Source: Mycobacterium sp. GA-0227b (lineage in GTDB: Bacteria > Actinomycetota > Actinomycetes > Mycobacteriales > Mycobacteriaceae). From it: DNA of 64,000 bases. Numbering within the stretch: position 1 is the first letter of the stretch; every line of letters begins with the position of its first letter. Made by a program: the position numbers and the translations under genes. Positions 63,151 through 64,000 of this stretch are shown one piece after another. Below the pieces are notes generated by a model. That model was not told where the DNA came from, searched no databases, and worked only from the letters and a program-made list of their open reading frames with translations. Location of the stretch: positions 248,001 through 312,000 of the forward strand of contig NZ_LQIK01000012.1 of the NCBI RefSeq assembly GCF_001499855.1, in the 5' to 3' direction.

Positions 63151-63743
63151 GACTGGTCTCCTGTGCGCGGGCGCAGGCCGTCGAACATGACGGCGCTGAG
63201 CGTGCCGGCGACAACCGTCTCGTCGAGGTGGTTTCCGGTGACCAGGTACATGAGTGCATTGATGGTGACCGCGCCGAACAGCGCAATGGACGTCGATCGT
63301 GCATCGGGCTGCGCGACGAGGGATCCGTCGCGGGCCCCTTCGTTGAGCAGAGTTTCGACGGGTTGTTGGTAGGCGGTGTTGATCATCTCGGCGATGGCTG
63401 GCATGCGGGCCGCTCGTCCCAGTTCGCCGATGAGTGCACGGCATACCGCTGGCCGCTGCGCTATTGCCCGCAGTTGTGCGCGGATGACGAGTTCGAGGCG
63501 TTCGGCACCGGTGCCGTCGGTGTGCACGATCGCGGTCACGGCATCGGAGATGTCCTTGAGGAGGTCTTCGAGCAGGAAGGCAAGGATGTCCTCTTTGCCG
63601 GCGAAGTAGTAGTACAGCGTCGCTTTCGGCACACCGGTCACCGCGGCGACGTCTTCGATCTTGGAGTCGTTGAGCCCCTTCTCGGCGAACAAGTCCGCCG
63701 CGGCGGGAAGCCGGTCAGAGATCTGACGTGGAATCTTGCGCAT
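63147..63743 (-). CDS. TetR-family transcriptional regulator
   Basis: This 198-aa regulator has the HTH IEDVAAVTGVPKATLYYYFAGKEDIL. It is divergent from the cytochrome P450 gene over a perfect palindrome and coupled to the LLM gene, so it is a good candidate for a repressor of both. The ligand is unknown. Confidence 0.88.
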   Translation of the reverse strand: MRKIPRQISDRLPAAADLFAEKGLNDSKIEDVAAVTGVPKATLYYYFAGKEDILAFLLEDLLKDISDAVTAIVHTDGTGAERLELVIRAQLRAIAQRPAVCRALIGELGRAARMPAIAEMINTAYQQPVETLLNEGARDGSLVAQPDARSTSIALFGAVTINALMYLVTGNHLDETVVAGTLSAVMFDGLRPRTGDQS

Positions 63744-63765
63744 TGCCCCCCTGTCCCGTTCGGCC

Positions 63766-63788
63766 GGTTTAGACTGCGAGTCTAAACC
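63766..63788. promoter_or_regulatory. TetR operator between TetR and P450 genes
   Basis: A perfect palindrome GGTTTAGACT-GCG-AGTCTAAACC (10-bp arms, 3-nt spacer) lies 23 nt from the TetR start codon and 29 nt from the P450 start codon. It is the obvious binding site of the adjacent TetR protein. Confidence 0.88.
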
Positions 63789-63816
63789 GTCGTTACTTAG
63801 GTGGTCGGAGGTCTTG

Positions 63817-64000
63817 GTGGTCTCGGTGCAGATTCGTTACGACCCGTTCGACGCCTCAATCCTCAACGACCCCTATCCGACGTACCGATCGCTGCGTGAC
63901 ACGGCTCCGGTGTACCGCGCCGAGGAATCCCACACCTGGGTGTTGAGCCGGCACGCCGACGTCCAGGCCGCAGCACTGGATCACAGCACGTGCTCCTCGG
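63817..64000 (+). CDS. cytochrome P450 (5' end only)
   Basis: The first about 61 codons are visible. YDPFDASILNDPYPTYRSLRDTAPVYR and HTWVLSRHADVQAA are the classic P450 N-terminus. The start is GTG 63817 with GGAGG five bases upstream. The heme-binding region lies beyond the window. It is divergent from the TetR gene and shares its operator. Confidence 0.9.
   Translation, partial: MVSVQIRYDPFDASILNDPYPTYRSLRDTAPVYRAEESHTWVLSRHADVQAAALDHSTCSS

Overview
The window is a high-GC actinobacterial chromosome segment, almost certainly a rapidly growing Mycolicibacterium/Mycobacterium. The evidence is a mycothiol amidase (mca), an antigen-85-type mycolyltransferase, F420/deazaflavin-dependent enzymes, a lipoprotein like LpqV, an Ibp1-type secreted protein, and a gene order I recognise as the M. 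tuberculosis Rv1094-to-Rv1057 block. It also has genes absent from M. tuberculosis (an ectABCD operon), which fits an environmental species.

Region 1 (about 0.1-39 kb) is the conserved backbone: desA2, glyA (an unusually long form), coaA, a short-chain Z-prenyl synthase, a hemolysin III protein, a YyaL-type thioredoxin-fold protein, mca, greA, metB, pra, cbs, lipU, fadA3, echA9/echA8, rhodanese and cysteine dioxygenase, lpqV, two patatins, an Rv1059-type reductase behind a KstR-like box, a Ser/Thr kinase, an SCP2-type thiolase and an Rv1057-type beta-propeller. Small accessory insertions interrupt it: two four-TM paralogues plus a 450-aa membrane protein at 4.7-7.1 kb, a glutaryl-CoA-dehydrogenase-like gene at 15.7 kb and a proline-rich membrane protein at 16.9 kb. 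A DUF559 nuclease-like gene at 23.6-24.4 kb is bracketed by two near-identical long palindromes.

Region 2 (39-53 kb) is stress and surface biology: an anti-sigma/anti-anti-sigma pair, an Ag85 homologue, the ectoine/5-hydroxyectoine operon, an ArsR-SRPBCC pair behind a clear operator, a LuxR regulator, and a two-gene exported system (a Ser-rich protein with a C39-like cysteine peptidase domain, plus a membrane-anchored partner).

Region 3 (53.1-59.5 kb) is an integrative element beside tRNA-Leu(UAA): a tyrosine integrase, an excisionase-like protein, a P-loop ATPase, an unknown protein and two regulator-like proteins. Three of its genes have the same 20-bp motif upstream, in the same orientation. 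A decayed second tRNA-Leu copy lies 0.6 kb away. The right end of the element is not defined.

Region 4 (59.5-64 kb) is a regulator-rich catabolic patch: a TetR gene divergent from a thioesterase and a KstR-like TetR gene, a DUF6188 protein, an LLM oxidoreductase with its own TetR regulator, and the start of a cytochrome P450. Shared or perfect palindromic operators can be seen in three of its intergenic gaps.
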